Assembly (NCBI RefSeq): GCF_030247195.1
Contig: NC_080671.1
Span: 190,009,725 to 190,073,724 of the forward strand
Source of the DNA: Topomyia yanbarensis
Lineage: Eukaryota; Arthropoda; Insecta; Diptera; Culicidae
DNA: 64,000 nucleotides
Direction: 5' to 3'
The notes beneath the pieces were generated by a model. That model was not told where the DNA came from. It did not search any database and saw only the letters and a list, made by a program, of their open reading frames with translations. Every line of letters starts with the position of its first letter. Position 1 is the stretch's first letter. Of the stretch, positions 1 through 64,000 are shown one piece after another. Position numbers and translations under genes: made by a program.

Positions 1-2
1 GC

Positions 3-275
3 CAAGTATCATCTGAAAAAATTGGCAAAAGTCAAGATGACACTTGTCGATTTTGTAACTACGAGGGCTCGGAACATATTCTCTGCCAGTGTGCAGTACT
101 ATTTCTCCGAAGGGAGCGATACTTCGGAAGGCATCTTATGACGCCTCACGAGATATGGCATACCTGTCCTAAACGGATCCTCAGCTACATTAATAATGTA
201 CTACTCGGTTGGGACGACACATGTGGATATACAAACAACTCGCTTCCAACTACATTGGATTCGGGCAATTTGTAA
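3..275 (+). pseudogene. 3' end of a non-LTR retrotransposon ORF2 (zinc-knuckle tail)
   Basis: An open frame of 90 codons runs from the window edge to a TAA at 273-275. It contains a Cys-Cys-His-Cys cluster, CRFCNYEGSEHILCQC, then basic residues and TPHEIWH with an ILSYINNVLL helix. This is the layout of the C-terminal domain after the RNase H of LOA/I/R1-type LINE ORF2 proteins. The rest of the element is left of the window. It lies on the plus strand, antisense to Lar, so it would sit backwards in the Lar transcript. The frame is uninterrupted, so this may be a young or intact end; the exact clade is uncertain. Confidence 0.72.
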
Positions 276-649
276 TATGTAGAGCAAACAAGCCTGAGAT
301 AACCTGAATAGTGGTCGCAGTGGCAAAGTTTCCCACAACAACAAAAATCGTACCATTTGATTGCATCAAACTAGTTCAAAATTTAGTCGCTAAGGCATCA
401 ACTTTTTTTTAATAAAGCTAGATAGAAATAAGGTGTCTTCGAGAAAGTTGTAGGTCATTTTATTATAAATATATCTTCTGAAGATACAAATTTTGTAGGT
501 CCTACACATTTCAAGATAGAGTGCTCTTTTTTAGCAAATATGATCTTCATTGACATTTTTATCCAACACTTTTTTTGTTTTTATCTAATTCTATATTGGT
601 TCAGTATATTTTTCCACTAAATTTTGAAGAACAAATTACAGCTTAAATA
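276..649. other. Intron sequence after the non-LTR ORF; no gene seen
   Basis: AT-rich sequence, possibly 3' UTR of the preceding non-LTR element for the first part. It holds one copy of the short motif GTCTTCGAGAAAGTTGTAGG (435-454) that recurs in several repeats of this window. Nothing coding. Confidence 0.4.
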
Positions 650-1631
650 GGGAAACAGAGGGAGACTTAACCAGGGATTCAGTTAAACCTACGAAAATCT
701 CTAAAAAAGTTTTTAATCCTTCAAAAGTCATTGAAATGTAATTTGCAAAAGTATTGTGTAAATTATTGATTTTTTGCAGAATTTTTAATGTAATTTTCCA
801 AAAGTTATGAAAGTTTTTTTGTAATGGTTTTTTTTCTTTGGTCAAGTCTCCCCACTGCGGATAGACTTGACCAAGGAGACCTGGCAGGACTTGACCAAAA
901 CAATTTTGAAAAATCAAAACCAAAAAAGTATAAAACATGCTGGAATCATTTTTTTTTCAAAATTATTGAGGTCCTTGGGTACCAGAAAAAATAGAAAAAA
1001 TTTACATTTCGAAAATTGTGATTTTTTAATGCATTTCTTTTCTGTATCTGGATTAACTGTACTAATTACATTGCATGTTTACACGTCACGAAATCAGCTA
1101 TATGACTGCTAATTTTGTTTACTAGTACCATAATGATATAAACTGGTATATATTTAAGGTGGGATTTTTTGTGATGTGAATAACATTAACAGCAGGTACC
1201 ACAGAATAGTATATTAGAAATCTTGTATCTTTCTTCAGTTTCTTGCCACTTGGCAAAGTCTCGCCATAAAATTTTGGTCAAGTCCCTCCAACATTAGTTC
1301 TTGCATTCAATGTCGTGAAAATTTTAGTAATAACTATTCCAACTCCTGTAAAACCATTTCACTATTCCATAGGGAATAACTTGATACATGAGTACTTCAA
1401 GAATTAATTACTCAAGTAGATATGTCCATACGAAGTTTGATAAAAATCATATATCATTAAACGCAAATTAATTAATTACGGAATATTTTCTATGAGGAAA
1501 ACATTTTTCTTTCCAAACTTTTAATATTACCTTAAGGGATCGAAACAAAATATTTTTAAAAAAAAATTAAGAACCGAATAGAACACGTTACTCCCATTTT
1601 TAGAGTCTTGCTCTTGGTCAAGTCTCCCTAT
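650..1631. mobile_element. TA-flanked MITE, family M1, degraded copy
   Basis: Same family and orientation as the copy at 56028-57000, with which it shares long tracts of sequence throughout. The left end starts after TA and reads GGGAAACAGAGGGAGACTT; the right end is worn or partly deleted (AAGTCTCCCTATTC). The internal region carries the motif TCAAGTCTCCC in both directions, including a hairpin around 843-897. No transposase is present. Confidence 0.75.
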
Positions 1632-3399
1632 TCGTTAAGGAAACATCTTTTTCTAAATCATAAAATTGCAAAAAGATAAACAAATTCAATTTTTTTATTG
1701 CGTAGTACCATCGTTCAATCTAGTTCCATTAAAAGTTTATAACAGCGGACGGAATTTAGAACTAATATGGTACGATCAAATTAAACGCTAGATGCTATAG
1801 AACTTTGCCAAAAACACCATAACTCTAAAACGAACGACAAGGAAAGGACGTATGAATTGTAGGTTACCCCTTTTTGGACGCCAGCCATTCAATTCTTTTA
1901 GGGTATCTCTCGTATTTTTTTTTCGAAACATAGATACACCCAAGTTTGAGCCAGAACAGGCACGGTGCGATTCACCGTTGTATTGACAGCGTAAAAATAA
2001 AAATGCAATTTGCTTCGCATCGATGGAATACCTGCGGCACATAAGGCTGGTTACGTTTGGGACTAAGTTGTTCAATCTCGAAATGGTTTCACTGGCACTA
2101 CTGCATATTAGTGCTACTCGACCCTTGTGATTGAATTAATCAAAACGGAATCAGCCCCACTTGTTTACCTCTTGAAAGCAAATATGGAAAATAATACTCC
2201 TTTAAATTGCAATCGAAGAGGATTCCGGTAGATTAGTTTGATTTACGGAAAATTTTATCGTTTGGAAAGCCATCATTCCACTTCTACGAACAAGCAATCA
2301 ATTTTTTATTCAGTTTCAAGAACGCGGGCGAATACCATTTCATATTTTACATGTAACACTCTTTCTCGATGGTGGCTTTTAGGTGGGGAAGCAACTTTTG
2401 TCAAGTACAGTTTAGCGCTGGGTGAAAAAAAGCATGTGAACATGTAGGACATCAAAAAAATATTTGTCCTGAATGGATTCCGCCGGTAGTCACGGTTTGG
2501 GCTGCAGTTTTGTTGTGCATGCATTCAATTTATTCTTATTTTTTTATTCGGGTGGACAAATAACTGAAACAAAAAGTGCTTCTCCGGCCGTACAGAAATG
2601 CACACTTAATTATGAGTTCTCTTGTTTTGCCTTTTGTGCGAAACAAATGCCAAATTTGTAAACCGTGACCACCGCCGGAGGCTGCATGTGCGGTGAATGG
2701 TGGCTTAAACACTGCGACCACGGTTCGTTCCGCGGATGGAACCACGAAAGTTTCCGCCCGATCCCACGTGGGTTTGTACGCGCGCTGCTGTGGCCTACAA
2801 AATTGCTGCGGTTTCTGGGCCTTTCATAAAAAATAACCGTTTTAAATATATTCCGGAATGTTGTTGCACTGCACGAACGTATTGCTGCTATCGGCACCAT
2901 GTTTTTATTTTTTTTTCTTGCTGTAAGGTTATTGGAGGGGAGGAAATTAAATATGCAAAATTCTAGACAAAAACATTTCCGGTTCACGGAAAGACCGTTG
3001 ATTATACAAAAGGTACAATTTAAACAAAAAGTATCCTTCAGGGAGCAGCTATTCAAAATTCAAAAATTGGTTAGTTCCTTGCTGCTATTATGGTAAAAAT
3101 TGTTTTCATTTGCGTTACAAAAACGGTTATTTCTAACAGTATTATTTCCCGATTAAAAACCTTCAAAATACAAAATGGTTAGTAATCTGCAAATATCGAA
3201 AAAACACTGAGGTTGGTTAGTTAGAGGTGTTAGTTGTTGATAGTATGATCCATCTGGGTGTGTTGATGTGGTGGGGTGAGCTTTTAGTGGGTTTGGTATC
3301 TCTGGTAAATCCGTTGATGGGTAGTATTTTGGGAAGTGTTTGTGTGTCGAAACTAAAGCTTCCAATAGAAGGGAGAAGTTGAACTAGTGCAATACATAC
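1632..3399. other. Lar intron downstream of FN3-4, largely unique sequence
   Basis: Intronic. From about 2290 to 3090 the sequence is richer in GC and CpG than the surroundings and shows no repeat ends. It may be old intron sequence with regulatory content; several overlapping short ORFs there are on both strands and none resembles a protein. The exon donor region GTATGT at 3394-3399 closes the stretch. Confidence 0.4.
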
Positions 3400-57638
<54,239 letters not shown>

Positions 57639-57640
57639 CT

Positions 57641-60033
57641 GCAACAAGAAAGCAAAGAAAAACCAGTGTCATCATGGGAAGTCGAGTACGGTTGGTTGGA
57701 TGAACGTTAGGCTCTTGGTTGGCAGAGTTGAGCACCAGAGACAACGGAATGGTTGAATTTTATTAGTGTGAAATGCTACCTACCATGGTCTGTCTAGGAA
57801 CAAAGGACTGAAGTGGAAAGATTTTTGGTTAGACGAAATTAATTTCGGATGACAGAATAAATGGTGGCTGGGGTGAAATACCAGAGCAATTGTTTTGTTG
57901 ATTTTCTCGTTTGTTTGTTTGGTAGATAAAATGGCATGATATTAGGCCAATAGGTGATTAGAAACAGTTCACTGGAAACGGCAGTCAACATTCAATTATT
58001 TTTTGTATCGTTGGGTGGTCAAATTACAGAAGACCACGAAATAAAATATTATTGTTGCAGAAAACTTTGAGTACAATCCTTCAAAAGTTTTTGGAAATTA
58101 AATTTAAATTGAGAACAGTTGGTCTACTTTCCCCCCACAAAACCAATCAAAAGAATTGGTTCCAGGCAATGCGAACGAATGGATCTAATCACATAGAAAG
58201 GAAGCGTATTGTTTACTTCCATTACCACAACATTCGAAAACTCCACAGCTCGACAACAAAGAATTTAATTCAATTCTAAAATCTCACCGAAAGGCATCAG
58301 TCCGGAAACAAGCAGCTAATTTCGGAGACAAGCGCTAATCAAATCGGTTTACTGCCTTCTTGCCCCACCTATTTCTCAACTGGATGATTAATTGAAAATT
58401 ATTTGCTACCCAATAAATGAATCACATTTATTTTCTAGCGAAACTTGAGCAGGCTGCCGCGTGGATGGAAGATCCACATCGTCGCACACACACACACAAT
58501 CCGCCACCCCCACTCATTTGGAATGGTTGCATATTCTGGCGCAACGGGCGTCTGAAGCCACCGCCAACATCAAAGTCGTTATTATTCAGAGGAAATTTGA
58601 TGTTTCCCACCACTTCCACCGTGGAACGCCTGCCAGTGCACATCTGGTTTGAAAGTTTCCCTACTGTAGAGAGAAAGATAGAGAGCGCGTCGACGGCGTT
58701 GAGTCAATTTGTCAAACAGAACATTCGCGCCAACTGTATAATAAGAACATTGTGTGGGGGTATGTTTGTGCGGAGCTGAAAATGCGAGCAAGAAAGGCGG
58801 AAAACTAGTGCGCCAGATTTGCGACAAACCTCGGCAGAATGATACAGATGGGTCGGAAGAAATGAAATATTGTTCCGATTTCAACGATGCTCGTGGCCAC
58901 TAAAGAAACGAGACTATCTAGGCCATGATTAATCTGAAATTCGCTATAGGCATCGCTGAACCAACGGCGAAGGTCCGTTCTGCCGAAATGTGCACTTAAC
59001 GTCAAGTTTCAATAAAAACAGCAAACAGGAATTTAAAGCCAGTTTCGAAGGTCTGAAGATGCCAGTTTAACCGTTTGGTTCTAAACTAATTATGAAAGAA
59101 TGAAATGAGCAAATGTACTCCGGAACAATCAAGTACATTATAAAGACATTATTCAGAAATTAACCGTATAAACGGTTTTAAAAGAAACTCTAATACAACT
59201 GATTTGCTCAGTTATTACCCAGGCTTTGCACAATTTTCCGGTAAAATTTCGAATGGCAAAAACTTTGTGGCAAAAAGTGAAAATTAAGCCTACCACGAAC
59301 AAGCACGCGTGACGAAATGTAAATGAAAACTTTATTGAGCAAGCGGCGATGCTGGAATGATGAAATAATAAAATCAAGGCAAAATTTAAATTTTCGTTAC
59401 AACGAGGCATCCAATTCACGAACGCTGCTATCGCCTGGAATTGGAATTCCCTAGCGGCAAGTTACCAGGAAAGCGTTGAGAGAAAGAATGCATGTACAGT
59501 TTTGGGAAATGTGGTTTTACACAATGAACCAGAAATGTGGAAAAGTTGGTCAAAAGTAAATAAAATTGTTGGATATGAGAAAGCCGGATCGTATATTGAC
59601 GTATCACACTGTAGCCCACAATGAAAACTGGGCAGGAATTTTAGCTTCTTATTTCTACTACAGTATCTGACTATGCTATACCTAAGCTGCAAAACTCACG
59701 CGTTGGCGGTGAAACATGATGATGAGTTATGGTAGGTAGTTAGGTATACTTGGGTGGAACGCGCAACTCCAACCAGCAGAAAGCAAAATATTCTTCATAT
59801 TTCCTTTCACTCATAACCCTGCCTAGTTCTAATTTTTCGTCCTAAGTTTATATCTGATTCGTTCTAGAATACCCATCCGTATTTCAATTTCATAACTTTC
59901 GTTTCGCTTAGTTTTAACTTTCCCAAAAATAGCCAACAAAATCGATACAGGAGAACTTTGCGGCAATAAAAATATGACTACTCCGCCATTTAGTTTTCGG
60001 CGAGAAAAAAAACCATGCTGAATATTTTCCTTT
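57641..60033. other. Intron upstream of the Ig2 exon, mostly unique
   Basis: Holds the acceptor tract at 57641-57665. 58430-58900 is GC-richer with a (CA)n run near 58486 and frames on both strands that match nothing known. No transposon was recognised. No Ig1-like coding sequence was found on the minus strand. Confidence 0.45.
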
Positions 60034-60208
60034 GCGATACAGAGAGTGTTAGGTTTTCAGTTAATTTCCATATAATAATGCAACATTTGAATATTTTTTT
60101 CTCCTACATTTTCATTGCAAAGCATTGAAAATTTTGCGGAAAATGGTGTTCAAATATTGTATTATTATCGGAAAATTGAATGGACATACTAAAACTCTAT
60201 GTGTCACC
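60034..60208. mobile_element. MITE, family M3, copy 2 (about 175 bp)
   Basis: Left end GCGATACAGAGAGTGTTAGG; right end, read inward, TTGGTGACACATAGAGTTTT. It shares the left end and the ATAATGCAACATTTGA block with 28731-29274 but has lost most of the interior. Confidence 0.6.
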
Positions 60209-60210
60209 AA

Positions 60211-60960
60211 CACAAACTAAATGAAAGATGCCTTAATCATAATGATCAATCCCTTAGAAAGTGAAATATACTAACAAACCATATTTTAAGTAAATATAAT
60301 AAGATAATATTTTCGGTATCTTTTCTAAAAACACCAAGCCTATCACTGAATTTTTGAAGTACTACGTGATTTCCCTGGAACTCTTATTTTTTAAATATCT
60401 GTCTAAATATAATTTCTAAGAGTTTAGTATGTCCAAGCAGGTTTCTCGAGTTGTCAAAATAAAGGGTGGAAGGGTCATATATTGTTATATTACTTTTTTC
60501 GGGAGTTGTCCTACTGTAGAGGCTGTAGAGCTAGGTTCTCGGAAAGACTCCCCGTCAGAATCACTAAAATTGCAGACTAGACGGGAAATGTCACCACCAA
60601 AAAAACTCCTTAAGGCCAATTACAGCAGCCCGAGATGGTGAATGTGATATTCATTGTACGGTTCAGATAAGTGCGGGGGCGTGGACTTCACGATCGCGTG
60701 TATTATCGCGAGGGGCTCGAGCGTTTGTAGGTTTTCGTGTACGATTGTGTGTGCGTTTGTATGTCGCGTGTTTTTTATAGTAAGATTTAAAAAGCTTGAA
60801 AAGCCTGGCCTGTAATGTATTGGCACTGTCTGGGACTCACTAGTCACGTTCGTGCCTAACCACAATCCTTTCTTTTCACGCCCTTCTTCCCAACGGAACA
60901 ACCCCAAGGTATTACTTCGTGAAGGGGGATCGTTGTTCTTCGTCGCACGTCTTTCATCTG
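60211..60960. other. Intron; GCGTGT-rich repeat block at 60680-60790
   Basis: 60685-60770 (GATCGCGTGTATTATCGCGA and after) resembles 62950-62990 and 63189-63250. This block therefore occurs on both sides of the R1-like relic. No gene. Confidence 0.4.
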
Positions 60961-61616
60961 TTCTATCTCGGAGCCTCGTTTCGCTCTCGTCCGTGTGAGC
61001 CGTTTAGGTGCTGATCCCTTGAGGCATTTAGCTCTTGTGAGTCATTCAGCTCCCGGCCTTATCACGTTCTACTTGGATAGTCCCCAACGGTGAACTCACC
61101 CTACTTCGACCGATAGTTCCCCGACGGAGAAATTTCCCCCAACATCGATATCCGCTTCCTTGAGCCATTTAGCTCCCAGCTATATCGAGATTAACTCAGA
61201 TATCCTACTCCGACTGAGAGTTCCCCGATAACGGAATTTCTTTCGTCACCGGTGTTGGTTTCGTCAGCCAATTAGCTCCCCTTTTCGTTACGATTCTGTC
61301 GGATAGTCTACCTTGCCGTAAATTCTCCGGCGGTATATTGCTTTCTAACCGGGCCAGCCAGTAGGTGCTGAGGTCCATCCAGCGATTCCGGGTGGAGCGT
61401 AGCTTCCGGTTCACTGACGCCCCAACGACCCACTGCTAGCTACTCGGTCTAATCCCCGGCGGTGGATCGGTCCGGCGATTCCGGCGAAGCCTGACGTCCG
61501 GTTCGCTGATGCCCCGACAACCCGAACCCGGTGCTAAGTAGCGTACTACTCAACTGGTTCCCGGCGGTGGACCCACTCTACACCGACGGAGAGTTCCCCA
61601 GCCGCGGAGTTTGCTC
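60960..61616 (-). repeat. Degenerate tandem repeats, 3' region of the R1-like relic
   Basis: Units of about 120-130 bp with AGTTCCCCGACGGAGAA, GAGCCATTTAGCTCCC and TTCGACCGATAG blocks, repeated around four times between 61010 and 61330 and again in changed form to 61616. They follow the ORF2 tail of the R1-like element, so they are probably its 3' UTR. Confidence 0.6.
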
Positions 61617-62850
61617 GTTAGCACTCTGTTGACAGCGTCCCAGATATGTCGTGGCACATCTCTTCGACGATATCGTCCACTGTTATACCAGGCATACCCC
61701 TTCGGACTTCTTCGAACCTAGGGCATTCGAAGACCCCGTGTTCCGGTGTCTCATGCACGTCACGCACTCCGGGTAAAGAGGTGACGAAGCGTGTCCAAAC
61801 CGATGCAGGTACTTCCGGAAGCATCCATTCCCGGACAAAAGCTGCGTCAAATGGAAGTTCACCTCTTCATGCTTCCTATGTACCCAAGCAGACACATTTG
61901 GGATGAGTCGGTGGGTCCACCTTATTTTCTCCGCGTTGTCCCACTCTTGCTGCCACGTAGCCAACGAGTCCGCTCGGATCAGTCTCCTTGCATTACGTGC
62001 ATTTATCCGATAGTAGTATTCCGCGTCCTCAGCCAGAGTGATGCATCTGGGAATCATCCCGGCAATTACGCATACCACCTCCGACGATATCGTTCTGTAC
62101 GAACTCGCGACACGAACAGCCATTAGGCAAAAAGTGCTTGTCAACTGCTTCCGGTTCCGTCTTGAGTTCAGTGCAGCAGCCCATACCGGTACCTCAGTAT
62201 TGAGAGTGAAACACTCGCCAGAAGACGTCTCGTGCTGCCTCTTGCTACTCCATGGTTCGGCATGATCCTTGCCAATGCGTTAGATGTCCTCGCGGCCTTC
62301 TCACATACACAGTCGACATGGCTGTTGTGATATAACCGATCGTCGACCATCACACCTAGGTGCTTCAGCACACGCATCGTTACTGACCAGCACTACCTCG
62401 GTCTTGTGGTGAGTCAGCTGCAACTTAACGTCAGCCATCCAGGTTTCCACGATGCCTATTGTCTCTGCCGTCAACATCTACACTTCCTCAAGGCTCTCGT
62501 TAGTTATCGTCAGAACAAAATCAGCTGCAGAGCCGACGATCTCAACTCCCCTGGGTGGTTCCAGTGTTAACATTCCGTTGTATATTATATTCCAGGGCCG
62601 AGTATGGATGCCTGAGGTACTCCCGCCGTGACCCTAATCGATCTCTGTCCCATGCTCGTTTCGTAGACCAGTACTCGGTTCTGGAAGTAACTTTTCAGAA
62701 ACTTACACAGATAGTCTGGAATCCGCATTCTGTGCAGCACCACGGCGTTAGCTAGCACTGTCGAACGCGTTCTTAACGTGTATCATTACCACGGGCACAG
62801 TAGCGATTACCCCTTCTCTTTTGCTTCAATGCTTTCTCCGCGTTCGCAAT
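61617..62850 (-). pseudogene. R1-clade LINE ORF2 relic
   Basis: Sense of element, right to left: VKNAFDSAS and RMRIPDYLCKFLKSYFQNRV (62690-62790), VTAGVPQASILGP (62595-62635), the active-site region GSAADFVLTITNESLEEV (62480-62550) where the expected FADD has become SAAD, TWMADVKLQLTHHKTEVVLV (62390-62450), LKHLGVMVDDRLYHNSHVD (62310-62370), WQQEWDNAEKIRWTHRLIPN (61900-61960), EEVNFHLTQLLSGNGCFRKY (61810-61870), HRFGHASSPLYPECV and HETPEHGVFECPRFEEVRR (61690-61800), the Cys-Cys-His-Cys tail. At least four frameshifts and stops. Only the RT second half onward is kept. Orientation is that of Lar. R1 clade by the WxxEWDxAxxGRWTHRLIP and GHGCFREYL signatures. Confidence 0.85.
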
Positions 62851-63286
62851 GACTGTGCATACATCGCGTGTGCTGACGTGTATGTAACTTCAAGTGTGTA
62901 AAATCGATTTTATAACCGTGTGTCTTTCGTATATTCGCGTGTCTTCTTGGATGATCGCGCGCGGACCGTGAATCTGATCTGAATCGTTTAGTGAGTGTGA
63001 GCTTTATTTTATGATTGGACCAACTGAATGTATGGACCTAAAATACTAGGACGGAGGATAATGATTTTTGAACGGCGTTTGCGGGTTCGCGTTTGAGACA
63101 GCGTTTGTAGCTTCGAAAGTACTAAAGTGTTCATCTTATTACTGGGATTTTATAAAGTTTGCGAGATAGCGGGGATAGGTGTGCATGGATGATCGCGAAG
63201 GACTTAAGCGTTCGTATGTTATGTTTGTCGCGTGTGCTCATGTGAGTGACTTCGTGTGTATACATCCGATTTTGTAACCGTGTGGT
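62851..63286. repeat. Direct repeat pair beside the R1-like relic
   Basis: 62868-62922 (GTGTGCTGACGTGTATGTAA, then TCGATTTTATAACCGTGTG) recurs at 63232-63284 (GTGTGCTCATGTGAGTGACT, then CCGATTTTGTAACCGTGTG), a spacing of 363 bp. GATCGCG blocks repeat alongside. Possibly the 5' UTR promoter repeats of a LINE. Confidence 0.6.
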
Positions 63287-64000
63287 CATTAGAGAGACAG
63301 AAAAAAAATGAGCCCCATCGGCCCACCCCTGAGTCGATTCCTAGTCCCACCAGGAGTGTCTGCTCCAAATTTAAGCCAAATCGAACAAGTCTAGCTACCG
63401 GACCAACGTGCTTGAAGTTTGTATGGGATTTTTCGACAATTTACATGGAGAAAACCCTCTTGCTCACATTTTCGCCGCTAGGTGGCACTGTATACATCAG
63501 ATTATCACCAAAAGTGAAACTTAAGAAGAAAATTTTATTATCTACAACTTTGTTGAAGACTGCAAAGCGATTCGACTCCAATAGGAAAAGTTATTAAACT
63601 TTTAACGAAGTGATGTCTGAGTCAGTTTTGCATGGGGCCTAGCAGTGCATGGTAGTGTATCAGTACTAGGTTCTAACAGACTAAACATTTTTATGGAATA
63701 ATTGTTAGATTTAGCTGAATAGTATGTTCGGAAGAATTGTTGTACATAATACGAGTTATGTTTTGGTTAGAAAATTGTAGTTCCACATCTGACCGCATAG
63801 ATGGCGCCAACACTAACTTTTTAACGAAGAGAGATAGAAATTAGATGTCTTCTACAAAGTTGTAGAACAAGAATATTGCAGTAATTCTTCCAAACATCTC
63901 GATATTCTATCTCTCTCCGTTGAAAAGTTAGTGTTGGCGCCATCTATGCGGTCACAGATTGAACTAAAATTTTCTAACCAAAACATAACTCGTATTATGT
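63287..64000. mobile_element. Foldback element, family F1, copy 2 (cut by window end)
   Basis: Follows the left arm of 39499-40391: CATTAGAGAGACAGAAAAAA, CAAGTCTAGCTACCGGACCA (63388), AATTTACATGGAGAAAACCC, TCTACAACTTTGTTGAAGAC (63540). A second, inner inverted pair is complete in the window: CCGCATAGATGGCGCCAACA (63792) against its inverse at 63930-63951. The outer right arm must lie beyond the window. Confidence 0.72.

Noticed and set aside
58417..58779. 120-codon plus-strand frame
   Set aside because: Biased by a CA repeat and competing with minus-strand frames; no homology seen.
57639..64000. Lar Ig1 exon
   Set aside because: Minus-strand frames were read for the Ig1 pattern (cysteine, WRKNGK-like, YECVAEN-like) and none was found, so Ig1 is taken to lie outside.

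Overview
The window is eukaryotic, AT-rich and insect-like. It is an internal part of one very large gene on the minus strand, the receptor-type protein tyrosine phosphatase Lar (LAR/RPTP type IIa). Nine exons can be placed base by base with GT-AG junctions. They join in frame into 1,734 coding bases (578 codons) covering Ig2, Ig3 and fibronectin type III repeats 1 to 4. The 5' part (signal peptide, Ig1) lies to the right of the window. The remaining FN3 repeats, the membrane segment and the two phosphatase domains lie to the left. No other host gene could be supported. Introns of 11 to 17 kb packed with transposons, a Feilai-like tRNA-derived SINE, and LOA-, R1-, BEL/Pao- and mosquito-type mariner remnants point to a culicine mosquito, Aedes being the best guess. 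This is inference from repeat content, not a database match.

Layout from left to right (the gene runs right to left): 1-3399 intron with the tail of a non-LTR ORF2 and a TA-flanked MITE; 3400-3696 FN3-4 exon; 3697-15002 intron with two copies of a 250-bp MITE, a 0.95-kb foldback, a mariner relic, a SINE and an element bounded by inverted minisatellites; 15003-15139 and 16611-16761 FN3-3 exons; 16762-24110 intron with a decayed BEL/Pao element and a pogo-like MITE; 24111-24303 and 24527-24627 FN3-2 exons; 24628-41458 intron with a hAT MITE nested in an older element, two long (TA)n arrays enclosing a 2.86-kb element, two LOA-like relics, a near-complete mariner relic and a foldback; 41459-42350 three clustered exons (FN3-1, Ig3, end of Ig2); 42351-57455 intron with a 1-kb cryptically simple tract, an I/Jockey-like non-LTR relic, a 1.1-kb foldback, a satellite array of about 300-bp units and several MITEs; 57456-57638 Ig2 exon; 57639-64000 intron with an R1-like relic and half of another foldback.

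The exons act together as part of the ectodomain of one cell-surface phosphatase. In flies Lar guides axons and synapse growth by binding heparan sulfate proteoglycans; this is family knowledge. All transposable-element coding sequence here is broken, so none looks able to move by itself. The most unusual content is structural: several kilobase-scale perfect-topology hairpins that lie in transcribed introns on both sides of exons, and a satellite that appears to have been built from a hAT-type MITE.
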